From NCBI GenBank assembly GCA_944323045.1, contig CALUQX010000001.1, positions 1 to 64,000 of the forward strand: DNA of 64,000 nucleotides, read 5' to 3'. The DNA is from Candidatus Gastranaerophilales bacterium (GTDB taxonomy: Bacteria; Cyanobacteriota; Vampirovibrionia; Gastranaerophilales; Gastranaerophilaceae). The position numbers were made by a program, and so were the translations under genes. This document shows positions 7,941 to 16,454 of this stretch, piece after piece (the stretch's first letter is position 1; every line of letters starts with the position of its first letter). The notes under the pieces were generated by a model that was not told where the DNA came from, made no database searches, and saw nothing but the letters and a program-made list of their open reading frames with translations.

Positions 7941-8726
7941 TTACTCAAATCGCAAATTCCTGTTGTACAAACTGTCTATCAACTGCGCGATGTTTTCTTT
8001 TTCCTGTTCTGACTGGTATTTGGGAGCAACTTTAGTCTCTATTATTTTGTCATGTTTGTCAAACCGTGTGAATTGTTTCCACTCTCCATTTTTAGGATTG
8101 TAGTCATGGATTTCCCTTACGGTCTTGCCGTCTCTGTAAAAATACGTTGTTTTAGCCGGTTTGCCGTTTTTTGAGTTGTACTCAGATACTGAACTCACAG
8201 TCTGACTCTCTCTAAAACTTGTCCAGCGGATTACAGCCTCTGTTTTTGGATTTATTTCCTTTATTGTACTTATTGTCTGACCGTCACGGCGATACAGGGT
8301 AACTTTCTTGATTTTTCCGGTCTCCAAATCGTATTCCTGAATGGATGTAACTCTGTTTTCATTGCGAATATCATAGTTGATTGTACGTATTCTTTTGCCG
8401 CTGTCTACATCGAATTCGTCAATTGATTTATATAAAATATAATTAATTGTCCTGAATTTTTGTCCTGTATGCGGTACAAATTCATCTATAGCACGGATTT
8501 TTTCATTGTTAAAATAGTCATAATGCACTACCCGCAATTTGTCTCCTGTACTGGCATCATACTCGATTATCCTGTCAATAGAGAGTTTGTTACGTCTGTA
8601 AATTATCTCTTTTCTGATGTCAGGCATTGGCAGTTTTTCGATATCTACCGGTGCAATATTATTGTCTGCTTTGCCTTTATTCACAAGTTTTACAGGTAAC
8701 TTTTCCGCTAAAATAAGTGCATTCAT
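7941..8726 (-). CDS. Tandem repeat protein resembling DUF2963 of phytoplasmas
   Basis: 261 residues from the ATG at 8726, which has GAGGAG upstream; the ATG at 8756 lacks a ribosome site. From about residue 50 the protein is built of roughly eight 20-22-residue units with consensus I-x-E-Y-D/N-x-x-T/N-G-K-x-x-K/R-x-x-x-Y/F-x-x-D-G (for example IQEYDLETGKIKKVTLYRRDG). This is the pattern I recall for DUF2963 repeats, also reminiscent of MORN or YD-type repeats. There is no signal peptide and no membrane segment. It is probably an elongated beta-repeat scaffold; the function is unknown. A copy of the TCAyTATATArTGA site lies upstream. Confidence 0.7.
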   Translation of the reverse strand: MNALILAEKLPVKLVNKGKADNNIAPVDIEKLPMPDIRKEIIYRRNKLSIDRIIEYDASTGDKLRVVHYDYFNNEKIRAIDEFVPHTGQKFRTINYILYKSIDEFDVDSGKRIRTINYDIRNENRVTSIQEYDLETGKIKKVTLYRRDGQTISTIKEINPKTEAVIRWTSFRESQTVSSVSEYNSKNGKPAKTTYFYRDGKTVREIHDYNPKNGEWKQFTRFDKHDKIIETKVAPKYQSEQEKENIAQLIDSLYNRNLRFE

Positions 8727-8839
8727 GATAATTCTCCTCTTATGCTCTATTTTCATTTTGGAAGAATTATAGCAAGGGCAAAAAAACGAATATATAAGAC
8801 ATTAGGGCAATATTTTAATTAATCAATAGTGTAATATAG

Positions 8840-8853
8840 TCATTATATAGTGA
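8840..8853. promoter_or_regulatory. Palindromic site between the HxlR gene and the repeat-protein gene
   Basis: TCATTATATAGTGA lies immediately after the HxlR stop codon, in the upstream region of the repeat-protein gene (start 8726). It is the fifth copy of the motif in 5.7 kb; I noticed no further copy elsewhere in the window. Confidence 0.55.
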
Positions 8854-9198
8854 TTACTTATTTAATTTATTGATAAGTTTAAGATAATCTTTGTAATCAG
8901 TTCCCCAACTCGCCATAGAATTCAATACCGGCATCAAACTGTATCCTACATCTGTCAGAGTGTATTCAACACGCGGCGGCACCTGCGGATAAATCTTTCG
9001 TTCAACAAGTCCGTCATTTTCCAGCGAACGTAAGTTACTCGTCAAAACCTTTTGTGAAATACCGGTTACAGATTTTTTCAACTCACCAAATCTTTTTGTA
9101 CCAGTCAATAAATCCCGTATTATTAATGCTTTCCACTTATCACCAATAAGCTTTAGAGTAGTTTCAACCGGACACGGCGGCAAATCTTTTAACTCCAT
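8854..9198 (-). CDS. HxlR-family transcriptional regulator
   Basis: 114 residues with the winged-helix pattern of the family: CPVETTLKLIGDKWKALIIRDLLTG, then RFGELKKSVTGISQKVLTSNLRSLENDGLV and the wing PPRVEYTLTDVG. Cys9 sits at the position of the redox-sensing cysteine of HypR/YodB-type members, so a thiol or electrophile response is possible. A ribosome site (GAGGG) precedes the start. It is divergent from the acetyltransferase gene at 9297. It is the nearest candidate to bind the palindrome that follows its stop codon, but that link is only inference. Confidence 0.92.
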   Translation of the reverse strand: MELKDLPPCPVETTLKLIGDKWKALIIRDLLTGTKRFGELKKSVTGISQKVLTSNLRSLENDGLVERKIYPQVPPRVEYTLTDVGYSLMPVLNSMASWGTDYKDYLKLINKLNK

Positions 9199-9261
9199 AT
9201 ATCCCTCTCATTTCTACATTAGTATCTTATGTATACTTACTTTATAATTTATACAACAGAC

Positions 9262-9290
9262 TTGTCAATTTGTCAAATATATGATATTAT
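9262..9290 (+). promoter_or_regulatory. Leaderless promoter of the acetyltransferase operon
   Basis: TTGTCA (9262-9267), 17-bp spacer, TATTAT (9285-9290), six bases, ATG at 9297. No Shine-Dalgarno is present between the -10 and the start. Confidence 0.65.
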
Positions 9291-9296
9291 CAATTT

Positions 9297-9839
9297 ATGA
9301 AGACTGAGTATCAAAAAATGGTTGACTGCGAGGTGTATCAACCCTGGGATAAAGATTTACAGGCGTTGCGTGACAGGGCACACCAACTTGCCCGTAAATA
9401 TAACCAAACCTGCGATAAGGCTGTTTTAAAGGACTTATTAGGCTGTGAACCTGAAAATTTATATATAGAAGCGCCATTTTTTTGTGATTATGGCTGTAAT
9501 ATTGAATTCGGCAAAAACGTTTATATGAATTTCAATTGTGTAATACTCGACTGTGCAAAGGTCAAAATCGGTGATAACACTTTTTTCGGACCTAACTGCC
9601 AGATTTACACACCATGCCACCCATTAGACGCCCAAACCCGTAACAAGGCTGTAGAATGGGCTGAACCTATCACTATCGGTAACAACTGTTGGATTGGCGG
9701 CAGTGTTGTTATTCTGCCGGATGTAACGATTGGCGACAACTGTGTTATCGGCGCCGGAAGCGTTGTCACAAAAGATATTCCGCCAAACTCTGTTGCTGTC
9801 GGCAACCCTTGTAAAGTTATTAGAACACTGGAAAATTAG
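9297..9839 (+). CDS. Maltose/galactoside O-acetyltransferase-like hexapeptide protein
   Basis: 180 residues of the Maa/LacA family: an N-terminal helical cap (KMVDCEVYQPWDKDLQALRD) and then a left-handed beta-helix with hexapeptide repeats (IGNNCWIGGSVVI, IGDNCVIGAGSVV). The catalytic His is H108 (TPCHPLD). It acetylates sugars or related acceptors with acetyl-CoA; the substrate cannot be fixed from sequence. It starts an operon with the NUDIX gene (9-bp gap) and the HAD gene (4-bp overlap). Confidence 0.9.
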   Translation: MKTEYQKMVDCEVYQPWDKDLQALRDRAHQLARKYNQTCDKAVLKDLLGCEPENLYIEAPFFCDYGCNIEFGKNVYMNFNCVILDCAKVKIGDNTFFGPNCQIYTPCHPLDAQTRNKAVEWAEPITIGNNCWIGGSVVILPDVTIGDNCVIGAGSVVTKDIPPNSVAVGNPCKVIRTLEN

Positions 9840-9848
9840 GATATATTT

Positions 9849-10400
9849 ATGGAATTTGGAGAAAAAACATTAACATCAGAATGTATTTATAAAGGTAAAG
9901 TAATAGATGTTCTGCGCGATGAAGTGCAAATTGCAACCGGCAGACAATCCTTCAGGGAAGTAGTTAAACATTCAGGCGGGGTTGTTATTGTGGCGGTTAA
10001 ACATGATGCCGGATTACATGAGCCTGTAATTTTGCTGGTTAAGCAATTCCGGTATCCTATAAAAGAAGTCGTATTTGAACTGCCTGCAGGTAAACTTGAA
10101 AAAGGTGAAAACCCTGATGATGCCTGCAAAAGAGAACTGGAAGAAGAAACCGGCTATCGGGCAAAAAATTGGCGTTCACTTGGCTACATAAACACCTCCC
10201 CCGGATTTTGCGATGAGCGTCTTTACCTTTATCTTGCAACAAACCTTGAGTTTGTCGGCGAACATCCTGATGAAGGTGAAATTATCAAAGCGTACGAATA
10301 TAAATTGTCTGAAGTTGAAGACATGATACTAAATGGCAAAATTAACGATGCTAAGACAATTTGCGCGTTACACAGAGCTTTTAGCGGAGTAGAATTATGA
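9849..10400 (+). CDS. NUDIX hydrolase, ADP-ribose pyrophosphatase type
   Basis: 183 residues. The NUDIX box spans about 81-103, with the core RELEEETG preceded by a glycine-lysine start (GKLEKGENPDDA). The upstream pattern (VKQFRYP...VFELPAGK) is typical of ADP-ribose pyrophosphatases, which cleave ADP-ribose to AMP and ribose 5-phosphate. A partner in nucleotide-sugar clean-up is plausible next to a sugar acetyltransferase and a HAD phosphatase. Its stop overlaps the next start (ATGA). Confidence 0.92.
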   Translation: MEFGEKTLTSECIYKGKVIDVLRDEVQIATGRQSFREVVKHSGGVVIVAVKHDAGLHEPVILLVKQFRYPIKEVVFELPAGKLEKGENPDDACKRELEEETGYRAKNWRSLGYINTSPGFCDERLYLYLATNLEFVGEHPDEGEIIKAYEYKLSEVEDMILNGKINDAKTICALHRAFSGVEL

Positions 10401-11188
10401 TAAAAATGGTTGCAACTGACATTGACGGGACAATATTGCGCGGAGATTCCGGGTTCAGTCCGGCAGTAAAAAAATGCATAAATGATTTATCTTGCCGCGG
10501 GATTAAAGTTGTGCTTGTAACCGGCAGAATGCATTGTGCAACCTGTTTTCTGGCTGATGAACTGGGATTAAAGACCCCCATTGTTTCTTATCAAGGCGGA
10601 ATGATAAAAGAAAATACCCCTGAAGGCAAGGTATTTTATAACAAATACCTTAATCCGGATTATGCAAAGGAAATTATTGAATGGGCAAAGGAAAACAACA
10701 TTCATATTAATCTTTATATGGACGATGTTTTGTATGTCGAAAAAGACGACGAAACTATTCGTCGTTATACAGAAGCCAGGTACATTACATTCAAAGTGTC
10801 ACCATTTAGTGAATTAAAGTTTGAAAAAATCAACAAAATTCTGGCAATAGATTACGAAAATCCTGACAGAGTAAATGGCTGGGTTAAATATTTAAGCGAA
10901 AAATATCCGGATTTATATATTGTAACTTCAACCCCTAATTTTTGTGAAATATCGCATCCGGATGCAAAAAAATCGACTGCTGTCGAGTATTTGTGCAAAC
11001 TATGGGACATAAATAAGAAAGAAGTTTTAACTATAGGTGATCAGAACAATGATATAGAATTATTAAAAGCCGGCGGGGTTAAGGTGGCTATGGGAAATGC
11101 CACCGAAGAATTAAAATCATATGCAGACTACGTGACAGATACAGTCGCAAATGATGGATTTGTCAAAGCTGTGGAAAAATTCTGCTGA
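10397..11188 (+). CDS. Cof-type HAD-IIB phosphatase
   Basis: 263 residues with the HAD motifs: nucleophile D8 and acid D10 in ATDIDGT, motif II Thr in VTGR, and the C-terminal motif GDQNNDIELLKAGG. The large type IIB cap between them is as in Cof/YidA phosphatases, which act on sugar phosphates or flavin and PLP phosphates. It is translationally coupled to the NUDIX gene by a 4-bp overlap. The substrate is unknown. Confidence 0.92.
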   Translation: MIKMVATDIDGTILRGDSGFSPAVKKCINDLSCRGIKVVLVTGRMHCATCFLADELGLKTPIVSYQGGMIKENTPEGKVFYNKYLNPDYAKEIIEWAKENNIHINLYMDDVLYVEKDDETIRRYTEARYITFKVSPFSELKFEKINKILAIDYENPDRVNGWVKYLSEKYPDLYIVTSTPNFCEISHPDAKKSTAVEYLCKLWDINKKEVLTIGDQNNDIELLKAGGVKVAMGNATEELKSYADYVTDTVANDGFVKAVEKFC

Positions 11189-11223
11189 TACCGTCTCGCT
11201 AAATTTAAAACTCCCTGTTATTC

Positions 11224-11252
11224 TTGACTCGTTTTTTTATATTTGCTAAAGT
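11224..11252 (+). promoter_or_regulatory. Leaderless promoter of trmFO
   Basis: TTGACT (11224-11229), 17-bp spacer, TAAAGT (11247-11252) with extended TGC, six bases, ATG at 11259. No ribosome site is present. Confidence 0.55.
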
Positions 11253-11258
11253 TTACAT

Positions 11259-12569
11259 ATGAAAGTTAAAATTCTTGGTGCCGGACTTGCCGGTTCAGAA
11301 GCTGCCTTGCAGCTTGCAAAACGTAATATTGAAGTAGATTTATATGAAATGCGACCACTTAAAACAACCGGAGCGCATACCACTGACAAATTTGCAGAAT
11401 TCGTTTGTTCAAATAGTCTCGGCTCATTTGACGTTTTAAACGCATCCGGTTTGCTTAAAAAAGAAATGGAAATTTTAGGCGGCGAACTTATTAAAATCGC
11501 ATTTGATTGTGCTGTTCCAGCAGGCAGCGCACTGGCTATTGACAGAGAATTGTTCTCTCAAACTGTAACAGAAAAAATAGAACAAACCCCTCAAATTAAT
11601 ATAATACGTGAAGAAGTAACCGCTATACCTGACGGCAATGTAATTGTTGCATCAGGTCCTTTAACAAGTGACAAACTCGCTGAATCTATAAAAGAATTTA
11701 CTCAAAGTGAGCACCTGCACTTTTTTGATGCGATAGCACCAATCGTCGAAAAAGACAGTATCGATTTTGACAAAGCATTTTATGCAAGCCGTTACGACAA
11801 AGGTGAACCTTCTTACATTAATTGCCCGATGAATAAAGATGAGTACGAAAAATTTTATGACATTCTAATCCATGCTCCCAAAATAGAACTAAAAGAATTT
11901 GAAAAAGATGCAAAGTTTTTCGAAAGCTGTCTTCCGGTTGAAGTTTTAGCCTCCCGCGGGATTGATACTCTGCGTTTTGGTCCGATGAAGCCGGTAGGAC
12001 TGGTTGACAAACGCACAGGCATAGAAAACTATGCTGTTGTGCAACTACGTCAGGATAATTCCGCCAAAACACTCTACAATCTTGTAGGATTTCAGACCAA
12101 TCTAAAATGGGGAAGTCAAAAGGAACTTATACATTCAATCCCGGGGCTTGAAAATGCTAATATAATGCGTTATGGAGTCATGCACAGAAATACATTTATA
12201 AATTCACCGGCTATTTTGAATTCTACATTACAAACGCGCAAGCGTCAGAATCTTTTCTTCGCCGGACAAATCACCGGAACAGAAGGCTACACTGAATCTA
12301 TTGCCTCCGGTCTTCTGGCAGGAATTAATATGGCTAAACTCATAAATAACGAAGAATTGCTTGTTTTGCCTAAAACAACTGTACTCGGTGCATTAACAAA
12401 CTATATTTCTGATGAAAATCACAACAATTTTCAGCCTGTTAATTCCAATTGGGGTATTCTTGACAGTGTCGAATTACCAAAGAAAGAACGTAAAAATAAG
12501 AAATTAAAGGCTGAAAAAATGTCGCAAAGATCTCTGGAAGTCTTACATAGTCTTGAGCATATGATATAA
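11259..12569 (+). CDS. trmFO: Folate/FAD-dependent tRNA (uracil-54-C5)-methyltransferase
   Basis: 436 residues, normal family length. The FAD-binding GAGLAGSEAA (7-16) is followed by family signatures: EMRP, EFVCSNSLG, PAGSALAIDRELFS, VGFQTNLKWGSQKE, FAGQITGTEGYTESIASGLLAG. The enzyme makes ribothymidine-54 in the tRNA T-loop, using methylene-tetrahydrofolate and NAD(P)H. It is found mainly in Firmicutes, cyanobacteria and some other phyla, which fits the proposed lineage. It is a single gene from a leaderless promoter, convergent with an XRE gene (27-bp overlap). Confidence 0.97.
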   Translation: MKVKILGAGLAGSEAALQLAKRNIEVDLYEMRPLKTTGAHTTDKFAEFVCSNSLGSFDVLNASGLLKKEMEILGGELIKIAFDCAVPAGSALAIDRELFSQTVTEKIEQTPQINIIREEVTAIPDGNVIVASGPLTSDKLAESIKEFTQSEHLHFFDAIAPIVEKDSIDFDKAFYASRYDKGEPSYINCPMNKDEYEKFYDILIHAPKIELKEFEKDAKFFESCLPVEVLASRGIDTLRFGPMKPVGLVDKRTGIENYAVVQLRQDNSAKTLYNLVGFQTNLKWGSQKELIHSIPGLENANIMRYGVMHRNTFINSPAILNSTLQTRKRQNLFFAGQITGTEGYTESIASGLLAGINMAKLINNEELLVLPKTTVLGALTNYISDENHNNFQPVNSNWGILDSVELPKKERKNKKLKAEKMSQRSLEVLHSLEHMI

Positions 12570-12851
12570 GTACATCAATGTCTTGTGATCTTTATTTATA
12601 GCTTTAACTATTTCACTTTTCATAAGTTCAACAGATTTTGTCTCTTCAAATAGGAAAAATTCATATACAGAGACGCCAAGTGCTTTTGCAATAGCATCAA
12701 GATTATCAGGGGTCGGATAATTACGACCTTTTTCTATTTTGCTTATGCTTTTAGGATCTAAACCTATCTTTTTGCCAAGCTGTTCTTGCGTAATACGTTG
12801 TTTTTTGCGGATGACTTGTATTTGTTTGCCTAATTTTTCTTTTAAATTCAT
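12543..12851 (-). CDS. XRE-family regulator, solitary
   Basis: 102 residues: HTH KQIQVIRKKQRITQEQLGKKIGLDPKSISKIEKGRNYP (about 9-46), then a helical tail ending NKDHKTLMYLYHML. A strong ribosome site (GGAGG) precedes the start. It has the same architecture as the pilin-associated XRE proteins but has no divergent pilin gene; the next gene upstream is pfp, in the same orientation. An 18-bp dyad upstream (12885-12902) could be its own operator. Confidence 0.85.
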   Translation of the reverse strand: MNLKEKLGKQIQVIRKKQRITQEQLGKKIGLDPKSISKIEKGRNYPTPDNLDAIAKALGVSVYEFFLFEETKSVELMKSEIVKAINKDHKTLMYLYHMLKTM

Positions 12852-12884
12852 ATTACCTCCTGCCTCCTAATTAACTAAAATATC

Positions 12885-12902
12885 AGTAATTAGTAAATTA
12901 CT
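12885..12902. promoter_or_regulatory. 18-bp dyad upstream of the solitary XRE gene
   Basis: AGTAATT-AGTA-AATTACT: 7-bp arms with a 4-bp spacer. This is the same geometry as the dyad at 3687-3704 (ATAACAT-AAGT-ATGTTAT) in pilin module A. It is probably an autoregulatory operator. Confidence 0.5.
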
Positions 12903-12995
12903 TAACTGGCTAATAGATAGATAAAAATTAAAAATATATCTTATAAATAGAGTTTAAAAAAATTAACAATAATTCACAAAAAATAATGCATTAAA

Positions 12996-13025
12996 AAATC
13001 CTCTCTAAAATTTTAGAGAGGATTT
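12996..13025 (-). terminator. Terminator of pfp
   Basis: Perfect 30-bp inverted repeat (arms AAATCCTCTCTAAAA), 23 bp after the pfp stop, followed on the minus strand by TTTTAATG. Its U-rich exit makes it a Rho-independent terminator. Confidence 0.85.
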
Positions 13026-13048
13026 TGAGGTGATTAAAATAATTATTT

Positions 13049-14731
13049 TTATACACTTGCGAGTTCTTTTGCTCTTTCAAGCTGTAAAGTGCATGTTGTG
13101 ATATCACAAACTTCGCAAGGACCGAAGTACTGAACAGCCCCCGGGAATAAATATCTGTCATTAAGTGCCCAGTCTTCTCTGCATTCTTCCAGAGCTTTGA
13201 ACACCGGTCCATCAAGTCTTACAAGTGCTTTTTGGATAACAGGTTTAAATTCACCGTGGCGTTTTTCCATATTCATCATCATAGTAAGAGGAACACCGCC
13301 TGCAACCCATTCTGTAGCAGGTTTTGTTAAGTTTCTTATTGATGATAAATAACCGGTCAGTCCGAAATTGATTAACGCAAATGCGTTAAATCCGAGTGAA
13401 TAACAGTAATCTGCATCAAAGTTTGACGGGAATGCACATCTTCCTTCATAACCGAAGAAGTGAGATTGTGCAGAGAATTTACCGATATATTCACCTTGAG
13501 ATTTCAGTTCATCCAGTCTTGTTGTAATCATTTCGATTAACAGTTTTTCAGTTTCGATTTTAGAAACCTGAACATTGCCGTGCGGATCGCGGTCTGCCAG
13601 CAACTGCCCTTTAATCAATGCCGGTAATGAATTGTATACTTTAGCATTTTCAGGGTCAAGTCTGTTTTCTACAATATCAAATTTTTCTCTGATAGTAGTT
13701 GCGTTAACAAAATCCGGATCGTTTTCTAAAGCAGCCATGATATCGTTCAGATTTGCTATCATAGATTTCATTTCAGGGATGAATTCTATCAGACCTTCCG
13801 GAATGATTGCGATACCGAAGTTTTTACCCATATCAGCGCGTTTAACAATGATATCTGTCATGTAGTTGATAATGCTTTCTAAAGACATTTTCTTTTCTTC
13901 AACTTCTTCGGATATCAGAGTGATGTTAGGCTGAGTTTGTAAAGCGGCTTCCAGAGCAACGTGGGATGCACTTCTGCCCATGATTTTAATGAAGTGCCAG
14001 TATTTTTTAGCAGAATTTGCATCGCGTTGGATGTTGCCGATTAATTCTGCGTAAGTTTTGGTTGCAGTGTCAAATCCAAAAGAAATTTCGATTTGTTCAT
14101 TTTTCAAATCGCCGTCGATAGTTTTCGGGCAGCCTATAACTTGAATACCTGCGTTGTTTTTTACAAACCATTCAGCCAGAAGTGCGGCGTTGGTATTGGA
14201 ATCATCGCCGCCGATGATTACAACAGCAGAGATGTTTAATTTTTTGCAGACTTCAAGTGATTTTTGGAATTGTTCTTCAGTTTCAAGTTTAGTTCTGCCT
14301 GAGCCGATAATATCAAAACCGCCGGTATTTCTGTAGGCATCGATAAATTCGTCATTAAATTCAACGTATTTTCCGTCGATAATACCTGACGGTCCGCCTA
14401 AGAACCCGTATAATTTATTAGCAGGATTAGCCTGTTTTAATGCATCATACAGCCCCGCGATAACGTTATGACCGCCCGGAGCCTGACCGCCTGAGAGTAT
14501 AACACCGACATTTCTAACAGAAGACGGTGTTGAAGCGGAAGATGAGTTAAAAGTAACAACAGGTTTGCCATACGTATTTTTGAAAAGTGCTTTAATTTGT
14601 TCCTGATCTCTAACGGATTGAGTTGCATCGCCTTCAACCAGTTCCAGAGAGTTGATGCCTTTAGCGAGGCTGGCTGGTAATTTCGGCTGATACTTCAATC
14701 TTTCGATTTGTAATGGTGAAAGTTTTTTCAT
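13049..14731 (-). CDS. pfp: Pyrophosphate-dependent 6-phosphofructokinase
   Basis: 560 residues from MKKLSPLQ at 14731, chosen for the AAGGAAGAG ribosome site; the ATG at 14758 has none. Long-type [13 protein letters not shown] near the start, the GGDDSNTNA motif and [10 protein letters not shown]. An Asp in GGDDS and the Lys in PKTIDGD are the known marks of PPi rather than ATP use. It interconverts fructose 6-phosphate and fructose 1,6-bisphosphate with PPi, so glycolysis saves ATP and is reversible. That fits a fermentative lifestyle, together with pgk at 25019. Confidence 0.95.
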   Translation of the reverse strand: MKKLSPLQIERLKYQPKLPASLAKGINSLELVEGDATQSVRDQEQIKALFKNTYGKPVVTFNSSSASTPSSVRNVGVILSGGQAPGGHNVIAGLYDALKQANPANKLYGFLGGPSGIIDGKYVEFNDEFIDAYRNTGGFDIIGSGRTKLETEEQFQKSLEVCKKLNISAVVIIGGDDSNTNAALLAEWFVKNNAGIQVIGCPKTIDGDLKNEQIEISFGFDTATKTYAELIGNIQRDANSAKKYWHFIKIMGRSASHVALEAALQTQPNITLISEEVEEKKMSLESIINYMTDIIVKRADMGKNFGIAIIPEGLIEFIPEMKSMIANLNDIMAALENDPDFVNATTIREKFDIVENRLDPENAKVYNSLPALIKGQLLADRDPHGNVQVSKIETEKLLIEMITTRLDELKSQGEYIGKFSAQSHFFGYEGRCAFPSNFDADYCYSLGFNAFALINFGLTGYLSSIRNLTKPATEWVAGGVPLTMMMNMEKRHGEFKPVIQKALVRLDGPVFKALEECREDWALNDRYLFPGAVQYFGPCEVCDITTCTLQLERAKELASV

Positions 14732-14857
14732 TTTCTCTTCCTTTATTTTAAGTACCACTATTTACAAGAATATATTAACACAAAAAGAGAAAACTGTACG
14801 AATAGTGCAATGCTTTGTGATTTTTTGCCGACAGGTGAAAGCATATATTATGCAGAT

Positions 14858-15067
14858 TTATTTAAGAAGTTCAAAAGTTTCTACGCCGAAGTATTTGGCT
14901 ATTAAATCCAGTTTTTCGATAGTTATATTCATTTTAGCATTTTCGATTTTACCGATGTAAGACCCGTCAAGCTCAAGTTCGAGGGACAGATTTTCTTGAG
15001 TAAGTCTTTTCCGTTTTCTGAGTTTTTTGATATTTTTAGCGAGAATCTTTTTTATATCCTTTGTCAT
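14858..15067 (-). CDS. Short XRE-family regulator (pilin module B)
   Basis: 69 residues, little more than the HTH: KNIKKLRKRKRLTQENLSLEL, then IGKIENAKMNITIEKLDLIAKYFGVETFELL. It lacks the helical tail of the other XRE proteins in the window. It is divergent from the 410-residue pseudopilin gene (154-bp gap). The gap holds a 17-bp perfect palindrome exactly on the -35 of the pilin promoter, so local repression is likely. Confidence 0.85.
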   Translation of the reverse strand: MTKDIKKILAKNIKKLRKRKRLTQENLSLELELDGSYIGKIENAKMNITIEKLDLIAKYFGVETFELLK

Positions 15068-15099
15068 AGAATAATTTTCGCAATAACTTGAGCAATTAC

Positions 15100-15138
15100 C
15101 ACGATTGACAATCGTGAAAAATCATGTTATAAGCATGA
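15100..15138 (+). promoter_or_regulatory. Promoter of pseudopilin B with two dyads
   Basis: TTGACA (15105-15110), 17-bp spacer, TATAAG (15128-15133). The palindrome CACGATTG-A-CAATCGTG (15100-15116) covers the -35. A second dyad, TCATG-N7-CATGA (15122-15138), covers the -10. The layout is ideal for a repressor. Confidence 0.65.
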
Positions 15139-15221
15139 ATAGCAATAATTTCAGACTTATTAAAATTTGATAAAAAAGGATAGTTAGTCGTAAATAATTA
15201 ACAAGAAAGGAGCAACTCAAG

Positions 15222-16454
15222 ATGCAGAACAACAAAGAAGCAAGTACTAAGCCTAATTATAGAAACCACTTAGTCACTCAATCACCTGTCTTGAATTTGT
15301 TTCACGCTCACGGAGACTCGCCTAAGGAGCTCTGCTCCAGTCGGCTCGTTCCGTTCGCTAACCGGACTCGTTTCACTCCGTCCGTGCGCAAATTCGCTAA
15401 TCACTTAATTACTTTTCCAAAAGCCGCATTTACTTTGGCGGAAGTCCTCATCACCCTCGCCATCATCGGCGTGGTGGCGGCGATAACGATACCAAGCCTC
15501 GTTAAGAACTACAACGAAAAGGCATGGAGCACCGCACAAAAAGTATTCACAGAACGTTTAGAAGTCGCAACTCGCCAAATGAACACAGAAGAAAAACTTG
15601 CGGGCTACTCAAATACCATGGACTTTGTGAACGAATTGAAGAAGTACATAAAAATAACAAGAGTCTGCGACAATAACAACATTACCAAGTGCTTCAACAA
15701 AGAAGTAATCTGGAACGAAGGCGAAGACCCAATTGATATGTCCACAATCAAAAACGCCGCAAGCTTAGGTCAGGATGACTGGGATACAGACACAGTTGCA
15801 GTACAATTTGCAAACGGCGTGAATGCAGTAATCGCCTACAATCCAAACACAACACAGGAACCATTTAATAACCAGTTTAGCGCAACGAGTAATTCAATGG
15901 CGATATTATATGATGTCTCCGGCAATAAGAACCCGAATATGAATGGCAAAGACATCGGAAAGATTAACGTAGAGAATCTCGCCGGCGTAACAGGGTGCAT
16001 GATACCTGAACTCGCAGACACAGTGTGCATAACACAAATATTGGCACCTACTAGTGGTTACAAATCCTTAACCAAAGCAGAATGTGAAGCACAAAAGGGG
16101 GATTTAGGGATAAAAGAATGCAATCAGAATACAGATTATTGGGCAGGTGCAGTAGCGGTATGCAATGGTACAAAGAATATGCCAACCCAAAGACAGCTGA
16201 CTGCACTAGCAGAGTATATATATGCAGATTCAATAAGCGACTCATACAACACAAGCGGTCTAAACTGGGATGTGGATCGAATTTCACTCTTCACACAATC
16301 ACCTTATTCCTGGTTCTATGTTTGGGAAGGTTATGAGCGCAGCCGAGACTACGCGTACGGTCGCACCTTCAAACCTTCAAGTACAGAGTATCGCAATGAC
16401 CTCGGCTACGTTCGCGACTCCAGCAACGTACTCGCGGTTTGTCTTGCCCATTAA
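15222..16454 (+). CDS. Type IV pseudopilin-like protein, long form (module B)
   Basis: 410 residues. AAAGGAG precedes the start. The leader is extraordinarily long: 69 residues before A^FTLAEVLITLAIIGVVAAITIP. The DNA coding for the leader (about 15263-15415) is repeat sequence also found downstream (16741-17060) and at 53041-53210. Mature domain: the N-terminal half is nearly the same as in the protein at 51541 (NYNEKAW, LNTEEKLAGY-type segments). The C-terminal part has YWAGAVAVC...MPTQRQLTALAEYIY and ends SNVLAVCL, resembling an Lcl/FISUMP-type ligand domain. It is probably a surface filament tip or adhesin; the true start could also lie later, but every later ATG falls beyond the prepilin motif. 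Confidence 0.85.
   Translation: MQNNKEASTKPNYRNHLVTQSPVLNLFHAHGDSPKELCSSRLVPFANRTRFTPSVRKFANHLITFPKAAFTLAEVLITLAIIGVVAAITIPSLVKNYNEKAWSTAQKVFTERLEVATRQMNTEEKLAGYSNTMDFVNELKKYIKITRVCDNNNITKCFNKEVIWNEGEDPIDMSTIKNAASLGQDDWDTDTVAVQFANGVNAVIAYNPNTTQEPFNNQFSATSNSMAILYDVSGNKNPNMNGKDIGKINVENLAGVTGCMIPELADTVCITQILAPTSGYKSLTKAECEAQKGDLGIKECNQNTDYWAGAVAVCNGTKNMPTQRQLTALAEYIYADSISDSYNTSGLNWDVDRISLFTQSPYSWFYVWEGYERSRDYAYGRTFKPSSTEYRNDLGYVRDSSNVLAVCLAH
15263..15415 (+). repeat. Repeat-derived DNA inside the pilin B leader
   Basis: Contains CTTAGTCA/CTCAATCA octamers (15269-15284), a segment CGGACTCG...CTCCGTCCG...GCAAATTCG (15363-15400) and a further octamer stretch (TAATCACTTAATTACTT). The middle segment recurs in direct orientation at 16848-16886 and 53086-53118. 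Here it is translated. Confidence 0.75.
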
